Shown here in pieces: positions 36,361 to 46,145 of a stretch of DNA of 64,000 nt. The notes beneath the pieces were generated by a model that did not search any database, was not told the origin of the DNA, and saw only the letters and a list, made by a program, of their open reading frames with translations. A program made the translations under genes and the position numbers. How positions within the stretch are numbered: position 1 is the first letter of the stretch; each line of letters opens with the position of its first letter. Origin of the DNA: Allobosea robiniae (GTDB taxonomy: Bacteria > Pseudomonadota > Alphaproteobacteria > Rhizobiales > Beijerinckiaceae); NCBI RefSeq assembly GCF_900102525.1, contig NZ_FNBZ01000001.1, forward strand, positions 620,001 through 684,000, given 5' to 3'.

Positions 36361-37380
36361 TCAGGCGCCGCCACGGTCCATGGCGCGGCGCACGACCTGG
36401 GTGACTTCGCTGTTGGACAGGAAGAGATCGTGACGCAGCATGCTCCAGCCCCGGCCGGAGGTGTCCGCGACCCGGACGCCCAATGCTTCCAGCCGCGAGC
36501 GATCCGCGGCGCCGGCCCGCGCGACGCCGCCGGCGATGCGGGCGGAGACGGCCAGTGCCCGGTCACCGGGATCGATGATCACGGTCATGCGCTGGGCCAG
36601 GGGGCCGATCTTCTTCACCGTCTGCTCGAAGGCGTCGATATCGACATCGGGCGAGGCCAGCACGACCGAACCGATCCGGGCGTAGATTTCCCGGGAATCG
36701 CGCAGCTCGCGCAAGCCTTCCAGCGTCAGGAAGGTTCCCATGGAATGGGCAACGATGTGGATGCGGCCGACGGTCGGGTTGGCGACAAGCGCCTGCAGCG
36801 ACTGGACGAAACCGTCGCGCGACCAGAGCGCGCTCTCGCGGTCGTAGGCGTAGTCGAAGAGCTTGCCGCCGGAGGGCCAGGTGAACAGGACCGTGCGACC
36901 CTGGAACTCCAGCGAATGGGACAACTGGCCGGCGCTGCGGGCGGCCGTCTCGAAGCTCTCGTTGAATCCGTGGATGTAAAGCAGCACATCGCGCCCGTTC
37001 ACGGCGTCCGAGAGTGCCCGCGTCGCGTCCGCCGTCGTTTCACGCGAAATGCCGAGCACGGCCCAGTCGCCGCTCACCGCCGAGGAGACACGCCCCGCGA
37101 TGCCGCGCCCGGGCGGCGACAGTTGCGCCTCGGCGAAGGTCAGCGGGCCGCGATCGGTATTGAAATAAGGCGTCGCGTTGCCGGTCGAGCGGCGCGTCGT
37201 CATGACGAGCAGCCGCGGGTCCTTGCCGAGCGCCGAGGTATCGGCGCGTTCCGGCTCGGAGAAGGGCGACACGCTCGCCTCGCTCTGCGCGCAGGCGGCA
37301 AGCCCGAGCGGGAGGAACGCGGCGAGCGCCAGCGAACGGCATGAGAAGGCGCGCCTTGTAACGGGCATGGAGAGAGGCAT
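36361..37380 (-). CDS. Lipoprotein alpha/beta hydrolase (DUF900), paralogue 1
   Basis: A 339-residue DUF900-type hydrolase. The N-terminus ends in a lipobox LAACAQ (Cys about residue 30), so it should be an outer- or inner-membrane lipoprotein. The fold shows VLLYIHGFNESFETAARSAG, VLFTWPSGGKLFDYAYDRES, the nucleophile motif VAHSMGTFLTLEGLR and LASPDVDIDAFEQ. These same motifs occur in the next gene upstream (37503-38654), so the two are tandem paralogues. An ATG at 37368 is an alternative start. Substrate unknown. Confidence 0.85.
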   Translation of the reverse strand: MPLSMPVTRRAFSCRSLALAAFLPLGLAACAQSEASVSPFSEPERADTSALGKDPRLLVMTTRRSTGNATPYFNTDRGPLTFAEAQLSPPGRGIAGRVSSAVSGDWAVLGISRETTADATRALSDAVNGRDVLLYIHGFNESFETAARSAGQLSHSLEFQGRTVLFTWPSGGKLFDYAYDRESALWSRDGFVQSLQALVANPTVGRIHIVAHSMGTFLTLEGLRELRDSREIYARIGSVVLASPDVDIDAFEQTVKKIGPLAQRMTVIIDPGDRALAVSARIAGGVARAGAADRSRLEALGVRVADTSGRGWSMLRHDLFLSNSEVTQVVRRAMDRGGA

Positions 37381-37502
37381 CCGGTCAGAATTTGAGGGGC
37401 CGAACTGGCAGCCGCACCTCTAAAGGCAGGCCAACGCGGCCAGAATGGGGCGAGAGTGCTGCCGTCTGCAGGAAGCAGCACCCGCGTTGCACCAAGGCGA
37501 CA

Positions 37503-38654
37503 TCACTGCGTGGCGCCGGAGATGATGGTGATCGGTGCGGTGACGACGAGCCCGACGGTCGATCCCACCGTGCCCATCACGCCGCCGGCGACGTCGCCCA
37601 GCCTGTCGCCGAATTGCGGCCCGGCGAAGCCAATGCCCTTGTCCTGCTGCAGCCGCTGGCCGATCATCTGCACGACCTTCGGCGAGGATGCGAATTTCGC
37701 ATGGTTGAGGCTGTCGCCGGAGGAGACCTCGGAGAGGTCGATCAGCCTCACGCCAAGCTTTTCCAGCTCCGCGATCGTCTCGGTATCCTTGCTCGACACC
37801 GCGCCCAGCCGCTTCTTGTCGCCGGCGAAGCGCCGGGAGAAATCGAGCGCCCGGTCATCGGCCGAGACGAAGACCGTCACCGGCCGCCGGATTTCGCGCA
37901 TTTGCGTCTTGAAGACGTCAAGATCGACGTCGGGCGCTGCGAGCATGACATCGCGCAGCTTGCCGCCGAAAGTCCCGTCGCCGCGGATTGCAGCCTGGCG
38001 GAGCGTCTCCAGCGTCAGCAATGTGCCCATTGAATGGGCGAGGATGTCCATGCGCGACGGGCCGAGATCCCGGGCGATGGCCCGCAGGTTCAGCTCGAGG
38101 AAATCGCGCGAGTAGAAGGCGCTTTCGCGATCATAGGGATAAGCAAGGAGCTGTCCGCGCGAGGGCCAGGTGAACAGCACCGGTACGCCCTTGAAACCGG
38201 AATCATAGACGATCTGGGCGAAGCGATAGGCCGCGTCGGCAAAGTTCGTATTGTAGCCGTGGACGAAGACCAGCACGTCGCGCTGGGATGCCGGCCGCCG
38301 CGCCAGCTCTTTGCGCACGTCGGAGACGATCGGCGCGAGATCGAGCTTCTGGAGATTAGTCGCGGTGAAATGCTTCGCCGGGTCACCCGGTCCCGAATCG
38401 GGCAGCTCCAGATTGCCGGACTTGTGGGTAAGCGGCACGGTGATGTCGAGCCGGGCGAAGGAGAGCTTCGGCCCGCGTTCGCCGCTGAAATAGACCGGCT
38501 GCGCCGAGGCCTCGCGCGTCGTCGCGACGTAGATCTGGACGGTCCCGGCGACATCGCCCTTCGGTGCCTGACTCAGCTCAAGCACGCGCGGCGTGCCGCA
38601 GGCCACGAGCGCCAGCGGCAGAAACAGGGCCAACAGGAAAACACGAAGCCGCAT
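37503..38654 (-). CDS. Lipoprotein alpha/beta hydrolase (DUF900), paralogue 2
   Basis: A 383-residue DUF900 hydrolase with signal peptide and lipobox LVACGT (Cys about residue 19). The catalytic region includes [40 protein letters not shown], the nucleophile motif [15 protein letters not shown] and [14 protein letters not shown], parallel to the downstream paralogue. It has an extra C-terminal segment of about 70 residues ending in a hydrophobic Gly/Val/Thr stretch ([20 protein letters not shown]). I chose ATG 38654; 38675 is possible. It is divergent from meaB. Confidence 0.85.
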   Translation of the reverse strand: MRLRVFLLALFLPLALVACGTPRVLELSQAPKGDVAGTVQIYVATTREASAQPVYFSGERGPKLSFARLDITVPLTHKSGNLELPDSGPGDPAKHFTATNLQKLDLAPIVSDVRKELARRPASQRDVLVFVHGYNTNFADAAYRFAQIVYDSGFKGVPVLFTWPSRGQLLAYPYDRESAFYSRDFLELNLRAIARDLGPSRMDILAHSMGTLLTLETLRQAAIRGDGTFGGKLRDVMLAAPDVDLDVFKTQMREIRRPVTVFVSADDRALDFSRRFAGDKKRLGAVSSKDTETIAELEKLGVRLIDLSEVSSGDSLNHAKFASSPKVVQMIGQRLQQDKGIGFAGPQFGDRLGDVAGGVMGTVGSTVGLVVTAPITIISGATQ

Positions 38655-38784
38655 CGCCACGCACATCATCGCCAAGTCGTCTCATCGCCGCGGCGGATTC
38701 ACAAGAGGCGCACATGACACAGTGATGAAACAAGTGGTGCAAGGACGCCTTGTCGCCCGCGCCGGCAGCTTGCTAACTGGCGGC

Positions 38785-39774
38785 ATGGTCGACAGCAGCA
38801 GCTCCCCATCCGACACCCTGCGCGATGCCATTCTCGCCGGCGAGCGCGCTGCGCTGGCCCGCGCGATCACGCTGGCGGAATCGCGCCGCGCCGACCATCG
38901 CGAGCAGGCACAGGCGCTGATCCAGCAGTTGCTCCCTCACACCGGCCGGGCGATTCGGGTCGGCATCACCGGCGTGCCCGGCGTCGGCAAGTCGACCACG
39001 ATCGACGCGCTCGGTAGCCACCTGACCGCGGCCGGACACAAGGTTGCCGTGCTCGCGGTCGACCCCTCGTCTTCCCGGACCGGCGGTTCGATTCTCGGCG
39101 ACAAGACGCGGATGGCCCGGCTCGCGGTCGATCCCAATGCGTATATCCGCCCCTCCCCCTCCTCGGGCACGCTGGGTGGGGTCGCGGCCAAGACGCGCGA
39201 GACCATGCTGCTCTGCGAGGCCGCCGGCTTCGACGTGATCCTGGTCGAGACGGTCGGCGTCGGCCAGTCGGAGACCGCGGTCGCCGACCTCACAGACTTC
39301 TTCCTCGTGCTGATGCTGCCCAATGCCGGCGACGAATTGCAGGGCATCAAGAAGGGCATCATCGAGCTCGCCGACATGATCGCGGTCAACAAGGCGGACG
39401 GCGACGGCGCCATGGCCGCGCGCGCAGCCGCCGCGCAATACAAGGCCGCGCTCCATATCCTCGCCCCCGCCTCGCCCCTGTGGAGCACGCCGGTCGTGAC
39501 GATCTCGGGGCTGACGGGGCTCGGGCTCGACAAGCTCTGGGCCAGGATCGAGGACCACCGCACCCGCTTCGAGGCCAAGGGTCTGATCGCCGAAAAGCGC
39601 CGCCGGCAGGATGTGAAATGGATGTGGGCGATGGTGCAGGATCGATTGCAAGCCAGGCTCCGGCACGACCCGGCCCTGAAAGCCCGCACGCCGGAGCTGG
39701 AGGCGGCCGTCGCCGCCGGAAAGCTCCCCCCGACATCCGCCGCCGACGAGATCGCGCGGGCGCTGGGGCTGTGA
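38785..39774 (+). CDS. meaB: Methylmalonyl-CoA mutase-associated GTPase
   Basis: A 329-residue G3E GTPase of the MeaB/ArgK family that protects methylmalonyl-CoA mutase and gates its cofactor. P-loop: [15 protein letters not shown] (about residues 56-70). Switch and base-recognition motifs: [30 protein letters not shown], and AVNKADGD (NKxD). The C-terminal dimerisation arm contains [20 protein letters not shown]. The ATG at 38785 gives the usual length; 38725 is an upstream option. The mutase subunits it serves are encoded about 10.5 kb away at 23273-28245, not in the same operon. Confidence 0.95.
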   Translation: MVDSSSSPSDTLRDAILAGERAALARAITLAESRRADHREQAQALIQQLLPHTGRAIRVGITGVPGVGKSTTIDALGSHLTAAGHKVAVLAVDPSSSRTGGSILGDKTRMARLAVDPNAYIRPSPSSGTLGGVAAKTRETMLLCEAAGFDVILVETVGVGQSETAVADLTDFFLVLMLPNAGDELQGIKKGIIELADMIAVNKADGDGAMAARAAAAQYKAALHILAPASPLWSTPVVTISGLTGLGLDKLWARIEDHRTRFEAKGLIAEKRRRQDVKWMWAMVQDRLQARLRHDPALKARTPELEAAVAAGKLPPTSAADEIARALGL

Positions 39775-39859
39775 TCCCGGCGCAGCGAGCCTCGGTGCCA
39801 GATCGACACAGGTGAAGCTGGCACAGTGCTTGATTCGCGCCGGCCGAACAGGAGCTTCC

Positions 39860-41230
39860 ATGGCGCTTTCCCGACGCAATGTGCTGGCGATGGGCCTTTT
39901 CGGCACGGCCTCGGTCGTTCTGCCCACCGCTGCGCAATCGCGCGGCGCGGCCGCCGGCCCGCTTGGCCATCTTGGCCTAGACGCCGGCCAACTCGGATTG
40001 CGCCCCGGTGCCGCGGAGGATCAGTCGCGGCAACTCCAAGCTGCCCTCAAACAAGCTGCCGCGCGCGGCGCACCGCTCCTCCTGCCGCCCGGCCGCTACC
40101 GGATCGGCGGCGTCGCCCTGCCCGAGAACGCCCGGATCGTCGGCGTGCCCGGCGAGACGCATCTCGTCACGGCCAGTGGCCAGCCCCTCCTGATCGCCCG
40201 CAATATCGGGCGGGCCGCGCTCACCGGCCTGAGCTTTGACGGACTCGATATCCCCGCTGCTCAGAGAAGCGGGTTGCTCATGGCCGAGAACGTCGGCGAG
40301 ATCGCCATTTCCGGCTGCGCCTTTGCCAAGGCCGGCTCGGTCGGCCTGACGCTTGACCGCTGCGGCGGGCGCGTCACCGCGAGCCGGTTCCGCGACATGC
40401 GGGACGCGGCGCTGTTCGCGATCGATTCGAAGGGCCTCACGGTCGAGCAGAATCGGGTCGAGGATTGCGGCAATAACGGCATCCAGATCTGGCGCAGCCA
40501 GCCGGGCGACGACGGCTCGATCGTCCGCGGCAACCATGTGATGCGCATCCGCACCGATAGTGGCGGCAGCGGCCAGAACGGCAACGGCATCAGCGTCTTC
40601 CGCGCCGGGGGCGTGATCATCGAGGGCAACCAGCTGCGCGACTGCGCGCTGAGCTTCATCCGCAACAATTCCGGCTCCGGCGTCCAGATCCTCGGCAACC
40701 AGGGGCGGCGCTGCGGCGAGGTCGCGCTCTACAGCGAGTTCGCCTTCGAAGGCGCGATCATCGCCAACAACCATGTCGAGGACTGCGCGTCGGGCGCTTC
40801 CATGACCAATCTCGACCAGGGCGGGCGCATGGCGGTCTGCGCCAACAACATCATCCGCAAGGCGACGCGCAAGGCCGTGCCCTACAGCAAGGAGCCGACC
40901 GGAGGCTACGGCATCCATGTCGAGGCGGAAGCGGCGGTGACCGGCAATGTCATAGAGGACGCCAGCGATATCGGCATCGCGCTCGGCTGGTCATGGGGCA
41001 TGCGCAATCTCGCCGCCACCGGCAACGTCATCCGCAAGACCGGGATCGGCATCTCGGTCTCGCTGGTGCCCAAGGAACGCAACGCGCTGATCGCCAACAA
41101 CGTCATTTCCGAGGCCCGCGACGGCGCCGTGATCGGCACCGAATACGGCAAACCGGTCACCGGCGACCTGACGAAGGCTCCCGACGCGAGGGCCTCCGGC
41201 ATCGTGGTCGCGAACAACGCGGTGCGCTGA
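39860..41230 (+). CDS. Tat-exported right-handed beta-helix repeat protein (TIGR03808 type)
   Basis: A 456-residue protein with a twin-arginine signal (SRRNVLAMGLFGTASVVLPT, cut near AAQS), so it is folded before export. The rest consists of short repeats typical of a right-handed parallel beta-helix (GLLMAENVGEIAISGCAFAK, RVEDCGNNGIQIWRS, NNHVEDCASGASMTNLDQGG, VIRKTGIGISVSLV). It matches the TIGR03808 group of Tat-translocated repeat proteins of alphaproteobacteria, whose function is unknown. AGGAG lies five bases before the ATG at 39860, fixing the start. Confidence 0.9.
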   Translation: MALSRRNVLAMGLFGTASVVLPTAAQSRGAAAGPLGHLGLDAGQLGLRPGAAEDQSRQLQAALKQAAARGAPLLLPPGRYRIGGVALPENARIVGVPGETHLVTASGQPLLIARNIGRAALTGLSFDGLDIPAAQRSGLLMAENVGEIAISGCAFAKAGSVGLTLDRCGGRVTASRFRDMRDAALFAIDSKGLTVEQNRVEDCGNNGIQIWRSQPGDDGSIVRGNHVMRIRTDSGGSGQNGNGISVFRAGGVIIEGNQLRDCALSFIRNNSGSGVQILGNQGRRCGEVALYSEFAFEGAIIANNHVEDCASGASMTNLDQGGRMAVCANNIIRKATRKAVPYSKEPTGGYGIHVEAEAAVTGNVIEDASDIGIALGWSWGMRNLAATGNVIRKTGIGISVSLVPKERNALIANNVISEARDGAVIGTEYGKPVTGDLTKAPDARASGIVVANNAVR

Positions 41231-41234
41231 GGCC

Positions 41235-42233
41235 TCAGGCCGCCGGCGCGCGAATCCGGCCGACCTCGATGCCGTTCCAGTTCTTCAGTACGGTCTCACG
41301 CAGCGGCGCGAAGGCTGCCTGCGTGGCATCGTCCATCGGCAGGAAGCGGGCGATCAGGGCGCCAAGCGCGATCTCGGCGGCGCGGCCGGCGCCGTCATCG
41401 CATTTCAGGGCGATGCCGTAGCCCAGTTCCGGCAGCGCGGCGCAATAGACGCCCTCGGCCCCGGTCTTGGTGAAGGCGCGCGCGCCGAGCAGGTCCATCA
41501 GGCGCGTGTCGTAGCGGCCGGTGCCAGCGACCATGAAGGGATGGGCTGCAGCGGCCGCCCGGATGCGCGCCGCCGCCTTCGCCCGCTCCGGCCCGAAGCC
41601 ACGGCCGGTGCCGAGCCGGGCGAAACCCAGCGCCAGCGCCGAAAGCGGCACGGCGTAGGACGGGATCGAGCAGCCGTCGGTGCCCATCCGATCGGCGCTA
41701 TGGACGGCACCGGTCACGGCTTCCAGAGCGCCGCGCACGGCCTGCTGCACGGGATGGCTCGCCTTCACATAGCCGGCAGGGTCCTCGTCCATGTTGCAGG
41801 ACAGGCAGACGAAGCCGGCATGCTTGCCGGAGCAATTGTTGTTGAGGGCGCTCGGCTCGGCGCCAGACTTCGCCAGGGCGCGGGAGACGACCTCATTCGA
41901 CGGCCAATGCGCGCCGCATTCGAGGCAGCCGGCATCGCGGCCGGCCTTGCGCAGCATCGCCAGCGAGGTCTCGGCATGGAGCGGCTCGCCGGAATGCGAG
42001 GAGACGGCGAGCGCGATCTCGGCCTCCGTCAGCCCGTAGCGGTCGGCGGCGCCGCTCTCGATCAATGGCAGGCCCTGGATCGCCTTGACCGCCGAACGCG
42101 GAAACACCGGGCGCTCGACATCGCCCGCCGAGAACACCACGCCGCCCTCGGCATCGACGACGATCGCCGCGCCGCGATGGCGGGATTCGACGACATTGCC
42201 GCGCGTGACCTCGGCGAGAACGGGATTTTCCAT
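41235..42233 (-). CDS. Class 3 (Rhizobium etli-type) L-asparaginase
   Basis: A 332-residue enzyme of the Asparaginase_II family. The two SxxK-like elements of class 3 enzymes are present: S47-x-x-K50 in FPRSAVKAIQG and S79 in AVSSHSGEP. The metal-site residues C134 and K137 (NNCSGKHAGF) and C188 (GTDGCSIPSY) fall where R. etli ReAV has Cys135, Lys138 and Cys189, numbers recalled rather than looked up. FTKTGAEGVY supplies a further conserved Lys (K256). This family is unrelated to the E. coli enzymes. GGAGG five bases before the ATG at 42233 supports the start. Confidence 0.92.
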   Translation of the reverse strand: MENPVLAEVTRGNVVESRHRGAAIVVDAEGGVVFSAGDVERPVFPRSAVKAIQGLPLIESGAADRYGLTEAEIALAVSSHSGEPLHAETSLAMLRKAGRDAGCLECGAHWPSNEVVSRALAKSGAEPSALNNNCSGKHAGFVCLSCNMDEDPAGYVKASHPVQQAVRGALEAVTGAVHSADRMGTDGCSIPSYAVPLSALALGFARLGTGRGFGPERAKAAARIRAAAAAHPFMVAGTGRYDTRLMDLLGARAFTKTGAEGVYCAALPELGYGIALKCDDGAGRAAEIALGALIARFLPMDDATQAAFAPLRETVLKNWNGIEVGRIRAPAA

Positions 42234-42373
42234 GGCGACCTCCATTGCCCTTTGCGCCGGGCTTGCCGCCTTTTGGCGCTGACGCGGGGTCCTGTCAAAA
42301 GCGCTGGCGCGAAGGGCGCCGGGCTGCCACGGTGCGGCCCAGCCAACCCACGCCCTTCAGCGATGGAAGATCG

Positions 42374-43198
42374 ATGTCGCCGGACTACGAGACCGAGTAC
42401 AACAACCGCGCCCGCGTGCCGGAACATCCGGGAATCATCGCCGGCTGGCAGGCCGATGCCGCCGCCTACCGTGCCGAGGCCCTGCGCGAGCTGGACGTCT
42501 CCTATGGCGAGGGCGAGCGCCAGGCCTACGACCTGTTCAAGCCCGAGACGATCCGCGGCAACGCGCTGGTGATGTTCATCCATGGCGGCTACTGGCAGGC
42601 GCTCGACCGCAGCTATTTCTCGCATATGGCGCGCGGGCTGAACCGGCTCGGCCTGCCGGTCGCGGTCGTCGGTTACGATCTCTGCCCGCAGGTCCATCTC
42701 GGCCACATCGTCTGGGAATTGCAGCAGGCGGCTGCGGCGCTGTGGCGGCGTTTCGGCCTGCCGGTGATCGCGACCGGGCATTCCGCCGGCGGCCATCTCA
42801 GCGCCTGCACGCTTGCCACCGACTGGAAGAATGTCGACCCGGATCTGCCAGACCAGCTCGTGCCGGCAGCCTATGGCATCTCCGGCCTCTACAACCTGAA
42901 GCCCCTGACCGAGACCAGCATCAACAAGGCGCTGAACCTTGACCTGGCTGCCGCGGAACTGGAAAGCCCGCTGTTCTGGCCGGCGCCGTCGCGGCTGACC
43001 ATGGATGCCGTGGTCGGCGGCGCCGAGAGCGACGAGTACCACCGGCAGAGCCGCCGCCTCACCGATGTCTGGGGGCTGGAAGGCGTGACGACGCGCTACG
43101 AGGAAATCCCCGGAGCCAACCATTTCACCGTGATCGCCGGACTGACCGATCCGGAGAATGCGATGACCCGACGGATCGCCGCGCTCGCCGGCGCTTGA
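42374..43198 (+). CDS. Alpha/beta hydrolase (arylformamidase/kynurenine formamidase-like)
   Basis: A 274-residue cytosolic hydrolase of the esterase/lipase family. It contains the HGG oxyanion motif (FIHGGYWQALDRSYFSHMAR) and the nucleophile elbow GHSAGGHLSA. The His in GANHFTVIAGL probably completes the triad. This pattern, with the N-terminal YETEYNNRARVPEHP, fits the arylformamidase-like group, which cleaves N-formylkynurenine or similar amides; the real substrate is not proven and no other kynurenine gene is nearby. ATG 42374 follows GGAAG. A stand-alone AsnC ligand domain gene lies 52 bp downstream. Confidence 0.82.
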   Translation: MSPDYETEYNNRARVPEHPGIIAGWQADAAAYRAEALRELDVSYGEGERQAYDLFKPETIRGNALVMFIHGGYWQALDRSYFSHMARGLNRLGLPVAVVGYDLCPQVHLGHIVWELQQAAAALWRRFGLPVIATGHSAGGHLSACTLATDWKNVDPDLPDQLVPAAYGISGLYNLKPLTETSINKALNLDLAAAELESPLFWPAPSRLTMDAVVGGAESDEYHRQSRRLTDVWGLEGVTTRYEEIPGANHFTVIAGLTDPENAMTRRIAALAGA

Positions 43199-43250
43199 TC
43201 TTACCACGCAGAGGATTCTATCCAGACCCAACAGAGTTTCGGAGCGCGCG

Positions 43251-43487
43251 ATGCAGACCTTCTTCGTCGAGATCAAATGCAGGCTCGGCAAGACCTATGA
43301 GGTCGCCAGCGAACTGGCCGATCGCGAGATCGCCTCGGAGATCTATTCGACCGCCGGCAACTACGACATCCTGGCCAAGTTCCACGTCGCGGCCGATGTC
43401 GATATCGGCCATTTCGTCGCGCAGAAAGTGCAGTCGATCCCCGAGATCGCCGACACCCATACGATCATCACCTTCAAGGCGTTCTGA
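43251..43487 (+). CDS. Stand-alone Lrp/AsnC ligand-binding (RAM) domain protein
   Basis: A 78-residue protein consisting only of the beta-alpha-beta-beta-alpha-beta RAM domain of Lrp/AsnC regulators: MQTFFVEIKCRLGKTYEVAS, YSTAGNYDILAKFHVAADVD, SIPEIADTHTIITFKAF. No DNA-binding helix-turn-helix is present and there is no room for one upstream. Such free domains can form mixed oligomers with full-length Lrp proteins or bind amino acids directly. It is complete for its type, not a truncated gene. It follows the arylformamidase-like gene by 52 bp. Confidence 0.9.
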   Translation: MQTFFVEIKCRLGKTYEVASELADREIASEIYSTAGNYDILAKFHVAADVDIGHFVAQKVQSIPEIADTHTIITFKAF

Positions 43488-43700
43488 ATTTCGCGCCGAC
43501 GGCGCTGGGGATTTATCGAATCGTTTCCGGCGCTTGCGTGCGGATTCTCGCATGCCGATTCAGCATCTTGCCAAATTGATTCAAGTTCGCAGCCGCCTCA
43601 TCCTTTCCGCCCCGGCGAAACTGCTGGCGGCGCCGACGGCTTGACGGCGTGGGGGCTTTCGCGCGACCAGCATCCTTCGGACTGCAGGGATCCTCGCGCC

Positions 43701-46001
43701 ATGAAAAGCACGCTCTCCACTGATCTGCGCTCGGGCGCGCTCGTCTATCACCGCCAGCCTCGGCCGGGTAAGCTCGAGATCCAGGCGACCAAGCCGCTCG
43801 GCAACCAGCGCGACCTGGCGCTCGCCTATTCGCCCGGCGTAGCCGCCGCCTGCGAGGCGATCGTCGACGATCCCTCGGAAGCCGCCGAGCTGACCTCGCG
43901 CCAGAATCTCGTCGCCGTCATCACCAACGGCACCGCCGTGCTGGGGCTGGGCGATATCGGTCCCCTCGCCTCCAAGCCGGTGATGGAGGGCAAGGCCGTC
44001 CTCTTCAAGAAATTCGCCGGCATCGACTGCTTCGACATCGAGGTCGAGCAGAAGAACATCGAGAAATTCGTCGAGGTCGTCGCAGCGCTGGAACCGACGT
44101 TCGGCGGCATCAATCTCGAGGACATCAAGGGGCCGGAATGCTTCGAGATCGAGGAGCAGCTGAAGGCCCGGATGCAGATCCCCGTCTTCCATGACGACCA
44201 GCACGGCACGGCGATCATCGTCTCCGCCGCGGTGCTGAACGGGCTCGACCTCGCGGGCAAGAAGATCGCCGACGTCAAGATCGTCGTCTCCGGCGCCGGC
44301 GCCGCCGCGCTCGCCTGCACCAACCTGCTGGTCGAGCTCGGCGCGCAGCGCCAGAACATCTGGCTCACCGATATCGACGGCGTGGTCTACAAGGGCCGCA
44401 ACACGCTGATGGACCGCTGGAAGGAGGTCTACGCGCAGGAGACCGATGCCCGGACGCTCAGCGACGTCATCGGCGGCGCCGACGTCTTCCTCGGCCTTTC
44501 CGCAGCCGGCGTGCTGAAGCCCGAGATGGCCAAGCAGATGGCGACGAAGCCGCTGATCCTGGCGCTGGCCAACCCAAATCCCGAGATCACGCCGGAAGAT
44601 GCGCTCGCCGTGCGCCCCGACGCGATGATCTGCACCGGCCGCTCGGACTATCCGAACCAGGTCAATAACGTCCTGTGCTTCCCCTATATCTTCCGCGGCG
44701 CGCTCGACGTGCAGGCGACGACGATCAACGAGGCGATGAAGCTCGCCGCGGTGCGCGCCATCGCCTCGCTCGCCCGCGAGGCGACCTCCGACATCGCGGC
44801 CCGCGCCTATGGTGGCGAGGCCTCGACCTTCGGCGCGAACTCGCTGATCCCGAACCCGTTCGATCCGCGCCTGATCATGCGCATCGCGCCCGCTGTCGCC
44901 GAGGCGGCGATGGTGACCGGCGTCGCCCGCAAGCCGCTGGTCGATGTCGAGGCCTATCGCGAGCAGCTCTCGCGCTTCGTCTTCCGCTCCGGCTTCCTGA
45001 TGAAGCCGCTGTTCCAGAAGGCCAAGGCCGACCCCAAGCGCGTGATCTACGCCGAGGGCGAGGACGAGCGCGTGCTGCGCGCCGCCCAGGTCGCGCTGGA
45101 GGAAGGGCTCGCCGTGCCGATCCTGATCGGCCGCCCGAGCGTGATCGAGACGCGCATCCAGCGCTTCGGTCTGTCGCTCAAGCCCGGCGTCGACTTCGAG
45201 GTGGTGAATCCCGAGGACGATCCGCGCTATCGCGACTACGTCCAGACCTATCTCGACATCGCCGGCCGGCGCGGCATCACGCCCGAGGCGGCTCGCTCGC
45301 TGGTGCGCACCAACAACACCGTGATCGCGGCGCTCGCCGTCGCCCGCGGCGAGGCCGATGCGATGATCTCGGGCCTCGAAGGCCGGTTCATGTCGCGCCT
45401 GCGGCATATCAAGGACATCATCGGCATGGCGCCCGGCGTCTGCGACCTTGCGGCGATGACCCTGATCATCACCAACAAGGGTGCCTTCTTCATGTCGGAC
45501 ACCCATGTGAAGCACGATCCGACGGCGGAGGAGATCGCCGACATGACCGTGCTGGCGGCGAGCCATGTCCAGCGCTTCGGCATCGACCCGAAGATCGCCC
45601 TGCTGTCGCATTCCGATTTCGGCGCGGCCGACACACCCTCCTCGCTGAAGATGCGCAAGGCGCTGAAGCTGATCCGCGAGCGGGCGCCGCATCTCGAATG
45701 TGACGGTGAGATGGAGGCCGATACCGCCCTCGTGCCCCTGATCCGCGAGCGCGTCCTGCCCTCCTCGACGCTGAAGGAGATGGCGAACGTCCTGATCTTC
45801 CCCAATCTCGACGCGGCCAACATCTCCTACCAGTTCGCCAAGGTGATGGCCGACGCATTGCCGGTCGGGCCGATCCTGATCGGCACGGCCAAGCCCGCCC
45901 ATATCCTCACCGGCTCGGTGACGGCGCGCGGCGTCGTCAACATGACGGCCGTCGCGGTGGTCGAAGCCCAGGAAAGCGCGGCGGAAGCGGCCAGCCGTTG
46001 A
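43701..46001 (+). CDS. maeB: NADP-dependent malic enzyme (MaeB type, with phosphotransacetylase-like domain)
   Basis: A 766-residue enzyme that decarboxylates malate to pyruvate. The N-terminal malic enzyme part (about 1-430) has LAYSPGVAAACEAI, the catalytic FKKFAGIDCFDIEVE, GGINLEDIKGPECFEIEE, PVFHDDQHGTAIIVSAAVLN and the dinucleotide-binding VVSGAGAAALAC. The C-terminal about 330 residues resemble phosphotransacetylase (RVIYAEGEDERVLRAAQVAL, ADTALVPLIRERVLPSSTLK). This part is known to be regulatory, not a working PTA, in MaeB-type enzymes. ATG 43701 gives the standard opening; an upstream in-frame start at 43641 is unlikely. Confidence 0.96.
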   Translation: MKSTLSTDLRSGALVYHRQPRPGKLEIQATKPLGNQRDLALAYSPGVAAACEAIVDDPSEAAELTSRQNLVAVITNGTAVLGLGDIGPLASKPVMEGKAVLFKKFAGIDCFDIEVEQKNIEKFVEVVAALEPTFGGINLEDIKGPECFEIEEQLKARMQIPVFHDDQHGTAIIVSAAVLNGLDLAGKKIADVKIVVSGAGAAALACTNLLVELGAQRQNIWLTDIDGVVYKGRNTLMDRWKEVYAQETDARTLSDVIGGADVFLGLSAAGVLKPEMAKQMATKPLILALANPNPEITPEDALAVRPDAMICTGRSDYPNQVNNVLCFPYIFRGALDVQATTINEAMKLAAVRAIASLAREATSDIAARAYGGEASTFGANSLIPNPFDPRLIMRIAPAVAEAAMVTGVARKPLVDVEAYREQLSRFVFRSGFLMKPLFQKAKADPKRVIYAEGEDERVLRAAQVALEEGLAVPILIGRPSVIETRIQRFGLSLKPGVDFEVVNPEDDPRYRDYVQTYLDIAGRRGITPEAARSLVRTNNTVIAALAVARGEADAMISGLEGRFMSRLRHIKDIIGMAPGVCDLAAMTLIITNKGAFFMSDTHVKHDPTAEEIADMTVLAASHVQRFGIDPKIALLSHSDFGAADTPSSLKMRKALKLIRERAPHLECDGEMEADTALVPLIRERVLPSSTLKEMANVLIFPNLDAANISYQFAKVMADALPVGPILIGTAKPAHILTGSVTARGVVNMTAVAVVEAQESAAEAASR

Positions 46002-46030
46002 GCCTATAGCCACCCCCTGACAAACAACGA

Positions 46031-46061
46031 GCGAAAACCGCGGCCTCGCCGTCGTTTTCGC
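46031..46061 (+). terminator. Hairpin after malic enzyme gene
   Basis: GCGAAAAC (46031-46038) pairs with GTTTTCGC (46054-46061) across a 15-base GC-rich spacer, 30 bp after the maeB stop. The T-run lies inside the stem, not after it, so terminator activity is uncertain. Confidence 0.4.
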
Positions 46062-46145
46062 GCTTGGCAGACTCAATTCGACAGGGTCTACTCCCCCTGA
46101 AGTCGGGCATCGCTCGCAACGACGCCCGGCTTGAGGGAGGTTGCC

